From IMG/VR virus record IMGVR_UViG_3300028372_000022, positions 1-37,957 of that record: 37,957 nt of DNA; one strand, given 5' to 3'. A program made the position numbers and the translations under genes. This document shows positions 1 to 7,310 of the stretch, in pieces. Origin of the DNA: a virus. Every line of letters starts with the position of its first letter. The first letter of the stretch is position 1. The notes below the pieces were generated by a model. It made no database searches. It was not told the origin of the DNA and saw only the letters and a program-made list of their open reading frames with translations.

Positions 1-355
1 CTTCTAGGTCGCCCATCATGTCGTCAGTTGGATCGCCGCCCATCATGTCGTCGTCGCCTTCGATTTCAAATTCGTCTAGGTTAAAGTCTTCGTTAGTTTC
101 GTCTTCGTCTTCGTCTTCGTCTTCGTCTGAATCTTCGTCAACTTCTTCGTCTTTCTTGTTTTTCTTTTTCTTATCGTATGCTTCTTTTTCGTACTCTTCG
201 TCGTCTTCGTCGTCATCACAATCGCTTTCTAGAAGTGACTCATAGATGCCGCGTGACTTCTCAACTACGATGTCGTGGAATAAATCTTGTGCGCCTTCAC
301 GGTCTTCATTGATGAGCCGCTCTAGCATTTGTTCAAACTTACTTAAATCTGCCAT
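1..355 (-). CDS. gp67-like acidic prohead core protein (3' end outside window)
   Basis: Partial gene: the ATG is at 355 and the frame is still open at the left edge (118 codons seen). A clear AGGAG Shine-Dalgarno (364-368) sits 8 nt upstream of the ATG. The first ~45 residues are amphipathic, with the pattern FEQMLERLINEDREGAQDLF followed by an EKSRGIYESLLES segment. This resembles the N-terminus of T4 gp67 (Pip), a small internal prohead core protein. The rest is extremely acidic (long Asp/Glu runs with a Lys-rich patch) and includes a hexamer microsatellite. Position supports the call: in T4-like phages gp67 follows portal gp20 and precedes the prohead protease gp21. Known of the family: gp67 is needed for the scaffold core and is cleaved during head maturation. 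Identity is inferred from position, charge and the short N-terminal pattern; a generic acidic scaffold-like protein is the alternative. Confidence 0.65.
   Translation of the reverse strand, partial: MADLSKFEQMLERLINEDREGAQDLFHDIVVEKSRGIYESLLESDCDDDEDDEEYEKEAYDKKKKNKKDEEVDEDSDEDEDEDEDETNEDFNLDEFEIEGDDDMMGGDPTDDMMGDLE
98..127. repeat. (TTCGTC)5 hexamer microsatellite in gp67-like gene
   Basis: Five exact tandem copies of TTCGTC on the plus strand, reading as alternating Asp-Glu (GAC GAA) on the coding minus strand. Imperfect TCG/TCT-rich continuations flank it on both sides (about 45-145 and 185-215). It lies in the acidic tail of the gp67-like protein; whole-hexamer gain or loss would keep the frame. 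Confidence 0.85.
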
Positions 356-403
356 TTTATATTCTCCTGTTAAAAATAGTACCTATGGTAAGGCTGTCAA
401 TTG

Positions 404-411
404 TATTTAAC
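404..411 (-). promoter_or_regulatory. Late promoter box (GTTAAATA) for gp67-like gene
   Basis: GTTAAATAC on the minus strand matches the TAAATAC core shared by the other late boxes here. If the box covers -13 to -6, as in T4, transcription would start near 398 and leave a 43-nt leader before the ATG at 355. Weaker than the TATAAATA boxes because the first half differs. Confidence 0.5.
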
Positions 412-441
412 AAGAACCATTAAAATAGCAGATAAAGACGC

Positions 442-1056
442 TCAAAACGGGCCGTTTTGATATTTCGGGTCGTGTGGTAGGTGATTGCAGAACTCTTCCA
501 ATGTTATTGTATTAAAGTTCTCAAAGTTATTTAGCTCGGGTGGACAGTAATTATCAGGCTGGATAATGCGTGTAAACTGAATTTCTGAGTTATCTTTTAT
601 CACTTGACAAGTTTGCTTTAACCAGTTACCATAGTAAGTGGCTTTGTCTTCTGACTTCTTATAGTTAGGTGTATCAGCGTAGATGTTGTTAATATGCTTG
701 CCGTCATGGTTACCTTTATAGTCAAAGCCTAGTATGTATATATGTTCTTTTTTATGTTGACTAGCTAGGTAAAGTGCTGTTGGGCCTGAACTCCACCCCA
801 GTCTCGGTTCTATGAAATTCAACCCTTCAAACTGTGAAAACCCTTTTCGGTAATTAGTCCAGACCGGATGTCTTAAATGGTATTTGCTGCTAGCAATCTC
901 AGCAATCATTTTCGCATCAACTGCTATGAGGTAGTCTACTACATCAGATCTATACACTGCATTGCAAGCGTATATAGGTCCGTTTTTTCTTAATTGGAGT
1001 ATGCTGATTGAGGAGCGACTTGTGCCATTACCTAAAACAAAGGCAACCTTTTGCAT
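442..1056 (-). CDS. Rossmann-like DUF115/MptE-type protein, putative glycosyltransferase-like
   Basis: 204 aa. It begins with a nucleotide-binding-like strand-loop (VAFVLGNGTSRSS), followed by IYACNAVYRSDVVDYLIAVD and later WSSGPTALYLASQ...IYILGFDYKG. This order (LGNGxSR, then an acidic AVD, then SGxxAlxlA and an IyxLGfD strand) recalls the DUF115/motility-accessory-factor and sialyltransferase-like fold. Similar proteins are known to me from marine T4-like phages as hypotheticals. The start is 1 nt after the stop of the 80-aa gene, with a GAGG Shine-Dalgarno inside that gene, so translation is probably coupled. There is no signal peptide or membrane segment. A sugar-transfer role is inference only; its place between portal and prohead core genes suggests late expression and perhaps virion glycosylation or surface modification of the lysing cell. 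Confidence 0.5.
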   Translation of the reverse strand: MQKVAFVLGNGTSRSSISILQLRKNGPIYACNAVYRSDVVDYLIAVDAKMIAEIASSKYHLRHPVWTNYRKGFSQFEGLNFIEPRLGWSSGPTALYLASQHKKEHIYILGFDYKGNHDGKHINNIYADTPNYKKSEDKATYYGNWLKQTCQVIKDNSEIQFTRIIQPDNYCPPELNNFENFNTITLEEFCNHLPHDPKYQNGPF

Positions 1057-1057
1057 G

Positions 1058-1300
1058 TTATAGAGCCTCTTCTTCTCCAGTGCCGCCGTACATTTGTTTA
1101 ACGTGTTCTAAGTCTTTTTGCTGTTCTTTTTTGTGCAGTTCGCTTGATTTTCTAATTCTATTAAGCTGGCCTAATGTCAGTCTAGTGTTTCTAGTGTCTG
1201 ACATTTTTACAGGTGACTGGTCGTGTTCTGGCTCATACGAATCATCTGATTCGGGCTCAGCTGTGTCTGGGTTAAAATAGAAAAGTTCGCGTAGTATCAT
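1058..1300 (-). CDS. Conserved small protein downstream of portal (marine T4-like phages)
   Basis: 80 aa: an N-terminal ILRELFYF patch, an acidic middle (residues ~10-30), then a basic, probably helical half with TRLTLGQLNRIRKSSELHKK. I recognise the pattern as a hypothetical protein that sits next to gp20 in marine T4-like phages; no function is known to me. The ATG at 1300 is 8 nt after the portal stop and there is no Shine-Dalgarno. A perfect TATAAATA late box (1306-1313) ends 5 nt before the ATG, which would put the predicted transcription start on the ATG itself. The next in-frame ATG would lose the conserved N-terminus, so this start is favoured. A role in head assembly is inferred from position only. 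Confidence 0.7.
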   Translation of the reverse strand: MILRELFYFNPDTAEPESDDSYEPEHDQSPVKMSDTRNTRLTLGQLNRIRKSSELHKKEQQKDLEHVKQMYGGTGEEEAL

Positions 1301-1305
1301 ATGTG

Positions 1306-1313
1306 TATTTATA
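1306..1313 (-). promoter_or_regulatory. Perfect T4-type late box TATAAATA overlapping the portal stop codon
   Basis: The minus strand reads ATATAAATACACATATG. TATAAATA is identical to the T4 late promoter consensus recognised by gp55. The TAA of the portal gene (1309-1311) lies inside the box. With T4 spacing (-13 to -6), +1 falls on 1300, the A of the downstream ATG. Confidence 0.7.
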
Positions 1314-3075
1314 TCGAGCCGCCGATATCTCCGCTGCCGCCACTTGCTCCGCCTTCGCCGCCCGGCGCTTCATCTGTAATTGATCCAGGAGCTTCGCCGT
1401 CTCCTGCGAATTCACTATCACCGCCTTCGACTTCGTCTTCCATGCCGTCAAGATCGCCTTCAATACCGCCACCTGTTACGCCGCCGCCTTGCAGTTCATC
1501 AGCAGCATCTCCTGCATCGCCTTCGAAGTCGTCTTCGTTTTCTTCTCTCCACAAGCGCTCGTTCTCTGCGATCTCTTCTTCGCTCAAGCCCAAGAAGCGT
1601 TTTAGTGCAAATCGATTGGAGATAAAAGGAATTGCTGACATTTGAGTAAACGTAGGTATACGAGCATTGTCAATCTCACTCTGACGATATGCTGCAAAGT
1701 TCTGTGGTGGTTGGAACTTTAGATCAAACATTGAAGTATCAATGTTTACACCTTTTTCTAGCAAATAACGTTTGAACTCGGTGTCAAATCCTTCAATTAG
1801 AAGCCCTTGTAGACGCTCACAGTAGGTGTTAAAGCGAAGCTCCTGTATGTAGGCAGTGCCCACTCTGCCATCATTGTACTGGCTGCTTGAGTCCTCAGCA
1901 CCTGTTGGAAGATAGCTGCTCGGAATACGGAGTGCGCGTACCATTTTGTTAGTAAAGTAACGCAAGTCGTCAATTTCGCCGAGGTTTGTGCCGCCAGGCA
2001 GTGTTTCAACTTTAGATCCACGACCTTCTGCTGTTTGCGGGAAGAAGTAGTCTTCGTTGATTGAAAGTGGGTTGTAGCTTGAGTCAATAACATTTTGGCC
2101 GCCGCCGGTAGTACTTGGAATTCTGCGCTGGTGAATTTCTGTTTTTACTCGCTCAACAAACTGCATAGCAAGGTGACTTGGCATGTTACCTACGTCAACA
2201 TAAAACACACGACGCTCTGGTGCACGCTGTACACGATAGATAATAATAGCATCTTCAAGCAATTCTTTCTGCTTGTATACTTTGAAAATAGTTTCAAGCA
2301 AGCTGTTGCCAAATGGGTAGTTAACGTCTAAGCCTTCGCTCATCGACAAGTGAACAACGTTGTCTGCATCAACTGCAATCTCCATTTGGTCTAATGAAAA
2401 TCTAGTACCGGCTGCACTTCCGCTAGCGCCTTGACCTGCCAGGTAACCTTGTGCGCTTCCGCCTTTGTTATAAGATGTTGCGTGATCGCCTACATGCCCC
2501 TCTTGTGGAAATGGCGCTGCTGCTACTAGTTCACCAAAATTAAGGTTGAAGTCTTTAATAATATACTGTTCAGGAGTTTTGCCTTCGCTTTCGTTAACAA
2601 TAATTTTTGTTAGGTTACCTGGGTCTACGTGAAATAGTTTCTTAGTCTCAGGATCTCTAACAAAAATCTGATCGCCGTACTTGAATGTGTTACGGATGAC
2701 ACGAAACATTCTTGTGTCTAACTTGTTTAGTTTGTACCACTGTTGTAGATATTTTTGAAGTACAGTAGTTTCAGTGGTGCTAGCATTTTGTTTAAAATTA
2801 ATTAGGAAACTTGTACCGTTCTGACTGTTTTCCTGTGTGCAAAATTCTGCAAGGATATCAAGTGCAGCATTAACCTCGCTGTCTTGATCCATGGTATTGT
2901 ACTGGTTGTATCTTTCAATGCGATTCGGACTACCAGTATACACGTCTGGAAGGTGTGAAGTGTAATTCCTCGTAGCTGGGCCTGGCATTGATCCGGTCTG
3001 GCCACCAAGTGGCGAGAAGCTGCCGGTACTGTTATTTCCAGTCGGCACTGGTGTAAAATGTTTTTTCCAGCTCAT
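1309..3075 (-). CDS. gp20: Portal vertex protein gp20
   Basis: 588 aa, close to the usual length of T4-like portals (T4 about 520, marine relatives about 550-600). The N-terminal MSWKKHFTPVPTGN, the SPNRIERYNQYNTMDQDSEV block, ALDILAEFCTQEN, FKYGDQIFVRDPETKKLFHV and VDADNVVHLSMSEGLDVNYP are recognisable gp20 blocks. The C-terminal ~80 residues are acidic and Gly-rich (ENEDDFEGDAGDAADE, then Gly/Glu runs). Role: a dodecameric ring at the unique head vertex that starts prohead assembly, docks the terminase and joins the neck. The start ATG is 1 nt after the tape measure stop, with an AGGAA-type ribosome site inside the end of that gene, so the two are cotranscribed and probably coupled. The stop codon is embedded in a late promoter for the next gene. 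Confidence 0.97.
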   Translation of the reverse strand: MSWKKHFTPVPTGNNSTGSFSPLGGQTGSMPGPATRNYTSHLPDVYTGSPNRIERYNQYNTMDQDSEVNAALDILAEFCTQENSQNGTSFLINFKQNASTTETTVLQKYLQQWYKLNKLDTRMFRVIRNTFKYGDQIFVRDPETKKLFHVDPGNLTKIIVNESEGKTPEQYIIKDFNLNFGELVAAAPFPQEGHVGDHATSYNKGGSAQGYLAGQGASGSAAGTRFSLDQMEIAVDADNVVHLSMSEGLDVNYPFGNSLLETIFKVYKQKELLEDAIIIYRVQRAPERRVFYVDVGNMPSHLAMQFVERVKTEIHQRRIPSTTGGGQNVIDSSYNPLSINEDYFFPQTAEGRGSKVETLPGGTNLGEIDDLRYFTNKMVRALRIPSSYLPTGAEDSSSQYNDGRVGTAYIQELRFNTYCERLQGLLIEGFDTEFKRYLLEKGVNIDTSMFDLKFQPPQNFAAYRQSEIDNARIPTFTQMSAIPFISNRFALKRFLGLSEEEIAENERLWREENEDDFEGDAGDAADELQGGGVTGGGIEGDLDGMEDEVEGGDSEFAGDGEAPGSITDEAPGGEGGASGGSGDIGGSI

Positions 3076-3076
3076 G

Positions 3077-6000
3077 TTAGTTTACGTTTCCTAATTCGTC
3101 GATTGCTCTGTATGACTTCCTGGTGTTTTCTCGTATTTCCTCAAGAATCCTTAATATGTCTCTTGTATTTACGTCATTCTCTGAATTAGACTTGTTAGTT
3201 TGGCCTAGGATATCACCAGCGTTCGTACCTTTGCCAGGAGTCCAACCGTTGTTATCTTTTGACAACTGGTCATTCATTCTTTCAAGAGCTTCTGTTAATT
3301 CGTCAATAGCTTCGGCATACTTTGAAACATTTTCAATATCAAGTTTTTTGATTCCGCCTCTCGTAGCGCCGCCACTGCCGGACATTCCACCATACACTGT
3401 TTGGAAGTCTTCAACTGCCTGCAAGTTATCTCTTAATCCTGTGATGTTAATATTTTCGTCAGCAAACTCTTGTAATTGTTCTAATGGAGAGTCAGAGAAC
3501 CAACCTGACATAGACTCGGATATTGATTCCATAACACCTGGAGACACAATATTTCCAACTGCTGACATGCCAGATGCATACGCTTTCAAAGCTAATACGT
3601 TGTTGTTAATCTGTTCAACTTGAGTGAAAGTGAACTTTTGGTTAGCAAATTCTTTTAATTTGTCAAGTGGGCCGCCTTCGTTAAGCCAACTTCCAATACC
3701 TTGGAGGATGGATCCTACACCGGATGTCGCTGTCCCGGAACCAAATGCTGCCATCCCTGTAGCGTAGGCTTTCATTGCTCTTGTGTTTAATTCAATCTGT
3801 GCAACCTGATCTTCTGTGATCTTTTGGTCAGCAAACTTTTGAAGTTTCTCTATAGGCGAGTCAGCGCCAGTAATCAAATCCCAGCCTTTGCCTGCTAGAC
3901 CGGCTATCTTGCCGAAGAAACCAACTACTTCGCCTGCTCCCATAGCTGCTAGGCCGCCGCCTAGCAGAAGCATACCTTCGCCGACTGCTTTCAGTTTTTC
4001 ACCGTCGATGTCTTCAAAAGATTCTAACCCTTTTGCAAACGTAGGCAACGTCTTTCCAATAATGAACGCGCCAGCGCCTATACCTGTTGCAATAGCAGTT
4101 ATAGCAAGAGCTAATTTGCCTGCGCCGATTACTATTCCAGGTTGTGCAAACGCAGCTAGTCCGTCTGCTATACCAGTAAGTAATCCGCCAGTTAATCCAC
4201 CAAGTAAGCCGCCAAGGCCGCTTCTAACTCCGCCGGAGCCGCCACCACCGCCACCGCCACCGCCTCCGCCGCCGGTGCCTCTGCCAGACAACATCTTTGC
4301 GCCTAACAGTGTTGCAACGCCGCCGACGAGTGCTCCTACTACTAAAGGATTATCCCATAGTGACTTTATCCCGCTAACCAGTGTATCTTTGATTGATGTC
4401 AGTATTATTGGCACATATTCTTTAATTTTTGCTTCAATTGAAGGACCTTTATCTTTTATAAACTTAATTGTAGTGTTCCACAGGTCACTAACCATTTCTA
4501 GGAACTTGTCTTTTATTGCTTGAACTGGGTTTTCTCTAAACTTTTCTAAGAAATCACTAAGCCCGCTCGAGAAAGATTGTAAATAGTGGTTTACTTTTTC
4601 CCAAACCTCTGGTGTGTTAACAACATCTAATAATGCCGTCATGCCTTCAGTAAATGTTTCAAGTATACCGCTGGTTTCAAATGCTGTGATCAATGCTGAT
4701 CTCACATTAGCAACAGTTTGCTTGAATTTAGCCATCATACTTGTAGAGCCACTTCGAGCATCTGTTTCTGTTTGGGCAGCCTCTGCATACTCTCTTATCA
4801 TTTCTTCTTGCTCTTTTCTAGTAGCGCGCATAAACTGTGCAAGGTTTATGCCAGTATCACTAAGCATTTTATTCATCATGCCCGGCACGCCTTCCATACT
4901 TGCTGAACCAAATTTTAGTATTTCGTACAAATTATCCGATTCGTCTAACAAGGTCATCATTGAGTTAGTCATACGATCGGTCATGCCGGCTGCGAACTCT
5001 TCTTCTGATACCGCTGCATTCTGAGTAGCATCGTACAAGTCACGGAGCTTATCGTTAGTCGACGACAGCACCGCAGCAAACAATCGAGTTTCCTCTGTCA
5101 TCGGAGGCATACCGAGAACCATTTCTTTGAATCTTGCAACAGCCGCTGGTCCTTGAGCTGCTGCTTCTAGCATACCTTGTTGTGTCTTGGCAGCTTCTTT
5201 AGGATCCATCTTCGATAGTGCCATCTGGTAGGCCAAGTCGTTTTGTTCTGCTTGTTGCTTGTCCTTTAATGTATCAACTGATTCACCAGTTAGTTTTGAC
5301 AAAGTTTGAAGTGATGCGGCATATTCAGCAGCTCGGTTAGCTACCTCTCTTTGGTTACGAGACTCAAGTCTGCCCTGCGATCGTGTTAAGTAAGCGTAGT
5401 CTACCATAGCTTCGTTAATTTCTTCAAAGCTGAAACCCATAGATAGCAAACGCTGTTGCTGATCGCCTAGCTGATTAGTTAGCCCTACCATTTGCTTTGC
5501 ACCGTTGGTAACAGTGCCGCCTAGGGCTGCTAGCTTGTCAGTATTTCTTACGATTAGTGCAGTAAAGTCTTCCAAAGGAACCCTTGCTGCTGCTGCCGTT
5601 AACCGTATTTCACTAAGACTGTTGTTAAATGCTGCACCAGACATTACTAATTGTTGGAACGACGCAAACGACTGATCGATGTACCCGGCCAACACCGACA
5701 ATGCTGATCCAAATATAGGAATGTGTTGAGTGAAATCTTGTAAGCTATCACCGCTGTCAAAAAACTGACCGGCCAGGCCTAACAAGCCTGTTGCAAAACT
5801 TGTTATCGACCTTGTTGCTAAACCCAAAGTTACTGCGTATTTTTCAGTGGCTTTGGTAGCTTTCTTAGTAGACTCTGTGTTCTTTTGCTTCTCTTCGGTA
5901 TTCTTTTTGGTCTTTTCGTCTAGCTCTACGATGGATTTTTTGTATTGTTCATTGGCTTTCTTAACAGCCTGGGCACTATCCTTGCCTGTCTTGTTGGCCA

Positions 6001-6094
6001 TTAGCTCCATTGTCGCTAAAAGTCGCTGAAGAGTTATTTCAGACGCTATACCTGCGTCGCCGCCGACGTTATCAATATTAACTGAGTCTACCAC
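3077..6094 (-). CDS. Tail tape measure protein (putative)
   Basis: 1005 aa, starting with GTG (6092-6094) behind AGGAA. Residues ~40-95 are a charged coiled coil (QYKKSIVELDEKTKKNTEEK). Residues ~95-150 are hydrophobic (SITSFATGLLGLAGQF). Then comes a long Ala/Gln/Glu-rich helical region to ~570, a hydrophobic stretch (VVGALVGGVATLLGA, ~587-602), a run of 12 glycines (608-619), and another Gly/Ala hydrophobic block (~625-685). The C-terminal third holds three related ~60-residue repeats beginning SPIEKLQKFADQK (~743), GPLDKLKEFANQK (~807) and SPLEQLQEFADEN (~867). This mix of long coiled coil, membrane-like segments and Gly/Ala tracts is typical of tape measure proteins, which set tail length and leave during DNA injection. 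It lies beside the gp26-like chaperone candidate. It shows no recognised similarity to T4 gp29, so the call is by architecture and context. Confidence 0.75.
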   Translation of the reverse strand: MVDSVNIDNVGGDAGIASEITLQRLLATMELMANKTGKDSAQAVKKANEQYKKSIVELDEKTKKNTEEKQKNTESTKKATKATEKYAVTLGLATRSITSFATGLLGLAGQFFDSGDSLQDFTQHIPIFGSALSVLAGYIDQSFASFQQLVMSGAAFNNSLSEIRLTAAAARVPLEDFTALIVRNTDKLAALGGTVTNGAKQMVGLTNQLGDQQQRLLSMGFSFEEINEAMVDYAYLTRSQGRLESRNQREVANRAAEYAASLQTLSKLTGESVDTLKDKQQAEQNDLAYQMALSKMDPKEAAKTQQGMLEAAAQGPAAVARFKEMVLGMPPMTEETRLFAAVLSSTNDKLRDLYDATQNAAVSEEEFAAGMTDRMTNSMMTLLDESDNLYEILKFGSASMEGVPGMMNKMLSDTGINLAQFMRATRKEQEEMIREYAEAAQTETDARSGSTSMMAKFKQTVANVRSALITAFETSGILETFTEGMTALLDVVNTPEVWEKVNHYLQSFSSGLSDFLEKFRENPVQAIKDKFLEMVSDLWNTTIKFIKDKGPSIEAKIKEYVPIILTSIKDTLVSGIKSLWDNPLVVGALVGGVATLLGAKMLSGRGTGGGGGGGGGGGGSGGVRSGLGGLLGGLTGGLLTGIADGLAAFAQPGIVIGAGKLALAITAIATGIGAGAFIIGKTLPTFAKGLESFEDIDGEKLKAVGEGMLLLGGGLAAMGAGEVVGFFGKIAGLAGKGWDLITGADSPIEKLQKFADQKITEDQVAQIELNTRAMKAYATGMAAFGSGTATSGVGSILQGIGSWLNEGGPLDKLKEFANQKFTFTQVEQINNNVLALKAYASGMSAVGNIVSPGVMESISESMSGWFSDSPLEQLQEFADENINITGLRDNLQAVEDFQTVYGGMSGSGGATRGGIKKLDIENVSKYAEAIDELTEALERMNDQLSKDNNGWTPGKGTNAGDILGQTNKSNSENDVNTRDILRILEEIRENTRKSYRAIDELGNVN
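4238..4273 (-). repeat. Poly-glycine (12 Gly) tract in tape measure gene
   Basis: Twelve consecutive GGN codons (GGC/GGT/GGA mixed), flanked by Thr and Ser-Gly-Gly. It forms a flexible hinge between two hydrophobic blocks. The mixed codons argue against recent slippage of a single unit, although a CCGCCA-type hexamer is repeated within it. Confidence 0.85.
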
Positions 6095-6120
6095 TATTAG
6101 AGTTCCTAATTATATACGCA

Positions 6121-6128
6121 CATAAATA
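6121..6128 (+). promoter_or_regulatory. Late promoter box (CATAAATA) for gp26-like gene
   Basis: The plus strand reads CACATAAATAGATATG. With T4 spacing +1 is near 6134, a leader of about 36 nt ahead of the ATG at 6170. It faces the minus-strand box at 6151-6158, so the two predicted transcripts overlap at their 5' ends by about 12 nt. Confidence 0.55.
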
Positions 6129-6150
6129 GATATGATACATAGTTGTATAG

Positions 6151-6158
6151 TATTTATC
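6151..6158 (-). promoter_or_regulatory. Late promoter box (GATAAATA) for tape measure-portal operon
   Basis: The minus strand reads TGATAAATACTATAC. With T4 spacing the start would be near 6145, giving a leader of about 51 nt to the GTG at 6094. It overlaps the ribosome-binding region of the divergent gp26-like gene. Confidence 0.6.
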
Positions 6159-6169
6159 AGGAGAACAAA

Positions 6170-7039
6170 ATGGCAGAAATGCACGCACCAAACCAAGGGG
6201 CAAACCCCTTACAGAAGTACTTCAGACAACCAAAAATTTATGTTAGTTTGCCTAGCAGCGGTGAATTCTATCCGCAAGGCGTGCTGGACAAGACAGAAAA
6301 CAACGAATATCCTGTTTATGCAATGACAGCTAAAGATGAATTGACTATGAAAACACCAGATGCTTTGCTCAACGGCGAAGCAACAGTAAGTGTTATCCAA
6401 AGTTGTATGCCCAACATTAAAGATGCTTGGAAAATTCCTAGTCTTGACCTAGACGCTATGTTGATCGCAATTAGGATTGCTACTTACGGCGAAATGATGG
6501 ATCTGAACATCAAAGTCCCAGTAACTGGAGAAGAGAAAACGTTCCAAACAGACCTACGTTCTATGCTCGACAGTCTGAACGCTGCTGAATATGAAAACGT
6601 TGTAGACTATAATGAGATAAGAGTTATTCTTCGTCCGTTGACCTATCGTGAGTTTACTGAAATGAGTATCAAGACTTTCGAAGAACAGCGTATCTTCAGC
6701 ATTGTCAACGACGAAGACATGCCAGAAGAAGAAAAACTATTGGCGTTCAACAAAAGTTTCAACAAGTTAACAGATATGACAGTTGGAACACTCAAGGCCA
6801 GCATTGCAGCTATTCAGATAGACGACCAGACTGTTACGAATAAAGAACACATCAACGAATTTGTTGACAATGCTGACAAAGACTTGTTTAAGAAGGTTAC
6901 TGATCACTTAGAATCACAGAAAGAGAAATTTTCAATTAAGCCTATGGTAGTAGATGCTACTGAGGAAGAGATCGAAGCTGGGGTTCCAGAAACTTATCAA
7001 ATTCCGATTACGTTTGACCAAACAAATTTTTTCGGATGA
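6170..7039 (+). CDS. gp26: gp26-like baseplate hub / tail-assembly protein (zero-frame product of a probable frameshift pair)
   Basis: 289 aa. The start at 6170 is chosen because CAGGAGAA (6159-6166) precedes it; an in-frame ATG at 6143 lacks a ribosome site and overlaps the promoter region. Recognisable blocks are NPLQKYFRQPKIYVSLPSSG, YAMTAKDELTMKTPDALLNG, SVIQSCMPNIKDAW, LDAMLIAIRIATYGEMMD, KTFEEQRIFSIVNDE and IPITFDQTNFFG. These match what marine T4-like phages annotate as gp26 (T4_baseplate family). T4 gp26 is a baseplate hub assembly protein. The gene ends in T TTT TTC (7027-7033), directly followed by an overlapping ORF in the -1 frame and a stem-loop. Together with the neighbouring tape measure gene this suggests a tail-assembly chaperone expressed by frameshifting. 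Family call firm; chaperone role inferred. Confidence 0.85.
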   Translation: MAEMHAPNQGANPLQKYFRQPKIYVSLPSSGEFYPQGVLDKTENNEYPVYAMTAKDELTMKTPDALLNGEATVSVIQSCMPNIKDAWKIPSLDLDAMLIAIRIATYGEMMDLNIKVPVTGEEKTFQTDLRSMLDSLNAAEYENVVDYNEIRVILRPLTYREFTEMSIKTFEEQRIFSIVNDEDMPEEEKLLAFNKSFNKLTDMTVGTLKASIAAIQIDDQTVTNKEHINEFVDNADKDLFKKVTDHLESQKEKFSIKPMVVDATEEEIEAGVPETYQIPITFDQTNFFG

Positions 7040-7088
7040 GGGTTTTATCTTGGTCTGTTAAACAAATCCTTGAAGAAGTTAAAACCCT
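7027..7088 (+). promoter_or_regulatory. Candidate programmed -1 ribosomal frameshift signal
   Basis: Canonical slippery heptamer T TTT TTC (7027-7033) in the zero frame (codons TTT 7028-7030, TTC 7031-7033). After a 5-nt spacer (7034-7038), a perfect 9-bp stem pairs AGGGTTTTA (7039-7047) with TAAAACCCT (7080-7088), enclosing 32 nt. The zero-frame stop TGA is at 7037-7039. After slippage the reading continues CGG ATG AGG in the frame of the 75-aa ORF. All parts were read directly; function is inferred. Confidence 0.7.
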
Positions 7089-7263
7089 AGACGGACAAGC
7101 CAAGCAATTTAGATCAGAGCTAACAAAAATGTGTTGGTTTATGAGAGGAGGACTTACGTTAGAAGAAGCATACTACCTATGTCCCGAAGATAGAGAGCTT
7201 ATCGCAGATCTTATAGAAGATAATCTAGAAACAACGAAACGCTCAGGGATGCCTTTCTTTTAA
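7036..7263 (+). CDS. 75-aa ORF overlapping gp26-like gene; likely -1 frameshift extension
   Basis: 75 aa in the -1 frame relative to the gp26-like gene, overlapping it by 4 nt (ATGA). There is no Shine-Dalgarno before the ATG at 7036 and no other nearby start. Blocks: WSVKQILEEVKTLDGQAKQF, KMCWFMRGGLTLEEAYYL, EDRELIADLIEDNLETTKRS. It looks helical, soluble and real, and similar short proteins follow gp26 in marine T4-like phages as hypotheticals; its place corresponds to T4 gp51. It can be made by termination-reinitiation as a free 75-aa protein, or by -1 frameshifting at 7027-7033 as a 364-aa fusion (288 residues of gp26-like plus 76). The fusion parallels the lambda GT tail chaperone. A strong terminator follows 16 nt after the stop. 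Confidence 0.8.
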   Translation: MRVLSWSVKQILEEVKTLDGQAKQFRSELTKMCWFMRGGLTLEEAYYLCPEDRELIADLIEDNLETTKRSGMPFF

Positions 7264-7279
7264 AATCAAAGATTACATC

Positions 7280-7310
7280 AAAGCACTTACAAACGTAGGT
7301 GCTTTTTTTT
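7280..7310 (+). terminator. Intrinsic terminator after the gp26-like pair
   Basis: An 11-bp stem, AAAGCACTTAC (7280-7290) with GTAGGTGCTTT (7295-7305) and one G-U pair, with the tetraloop AAAC. Counting the stem end, the T run is 8 long (7303-7310). Classic rho-independent form. Confidence 0.9.

Noticed and set aside
18-245. Serine-rich 75-aa plus-strand frame
   Set aside because: It is the antisense of the Asp/Glu repeats of the gp67-like gene, and the composition is explained by the microsatellite.
3123-5024. Long plus-strand frames opposite the tape measure gene
   Set aside because: Shadows of a GC-skewed coding strand, with no ribosome sites or family patterns.
6143-6169. Upstream start for the gp26-like gene
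   Set aside because: No ribosome site upstream, and it lies only 9 nt past the predicted +1. The ATG at 6170 has CAGGAGAA.
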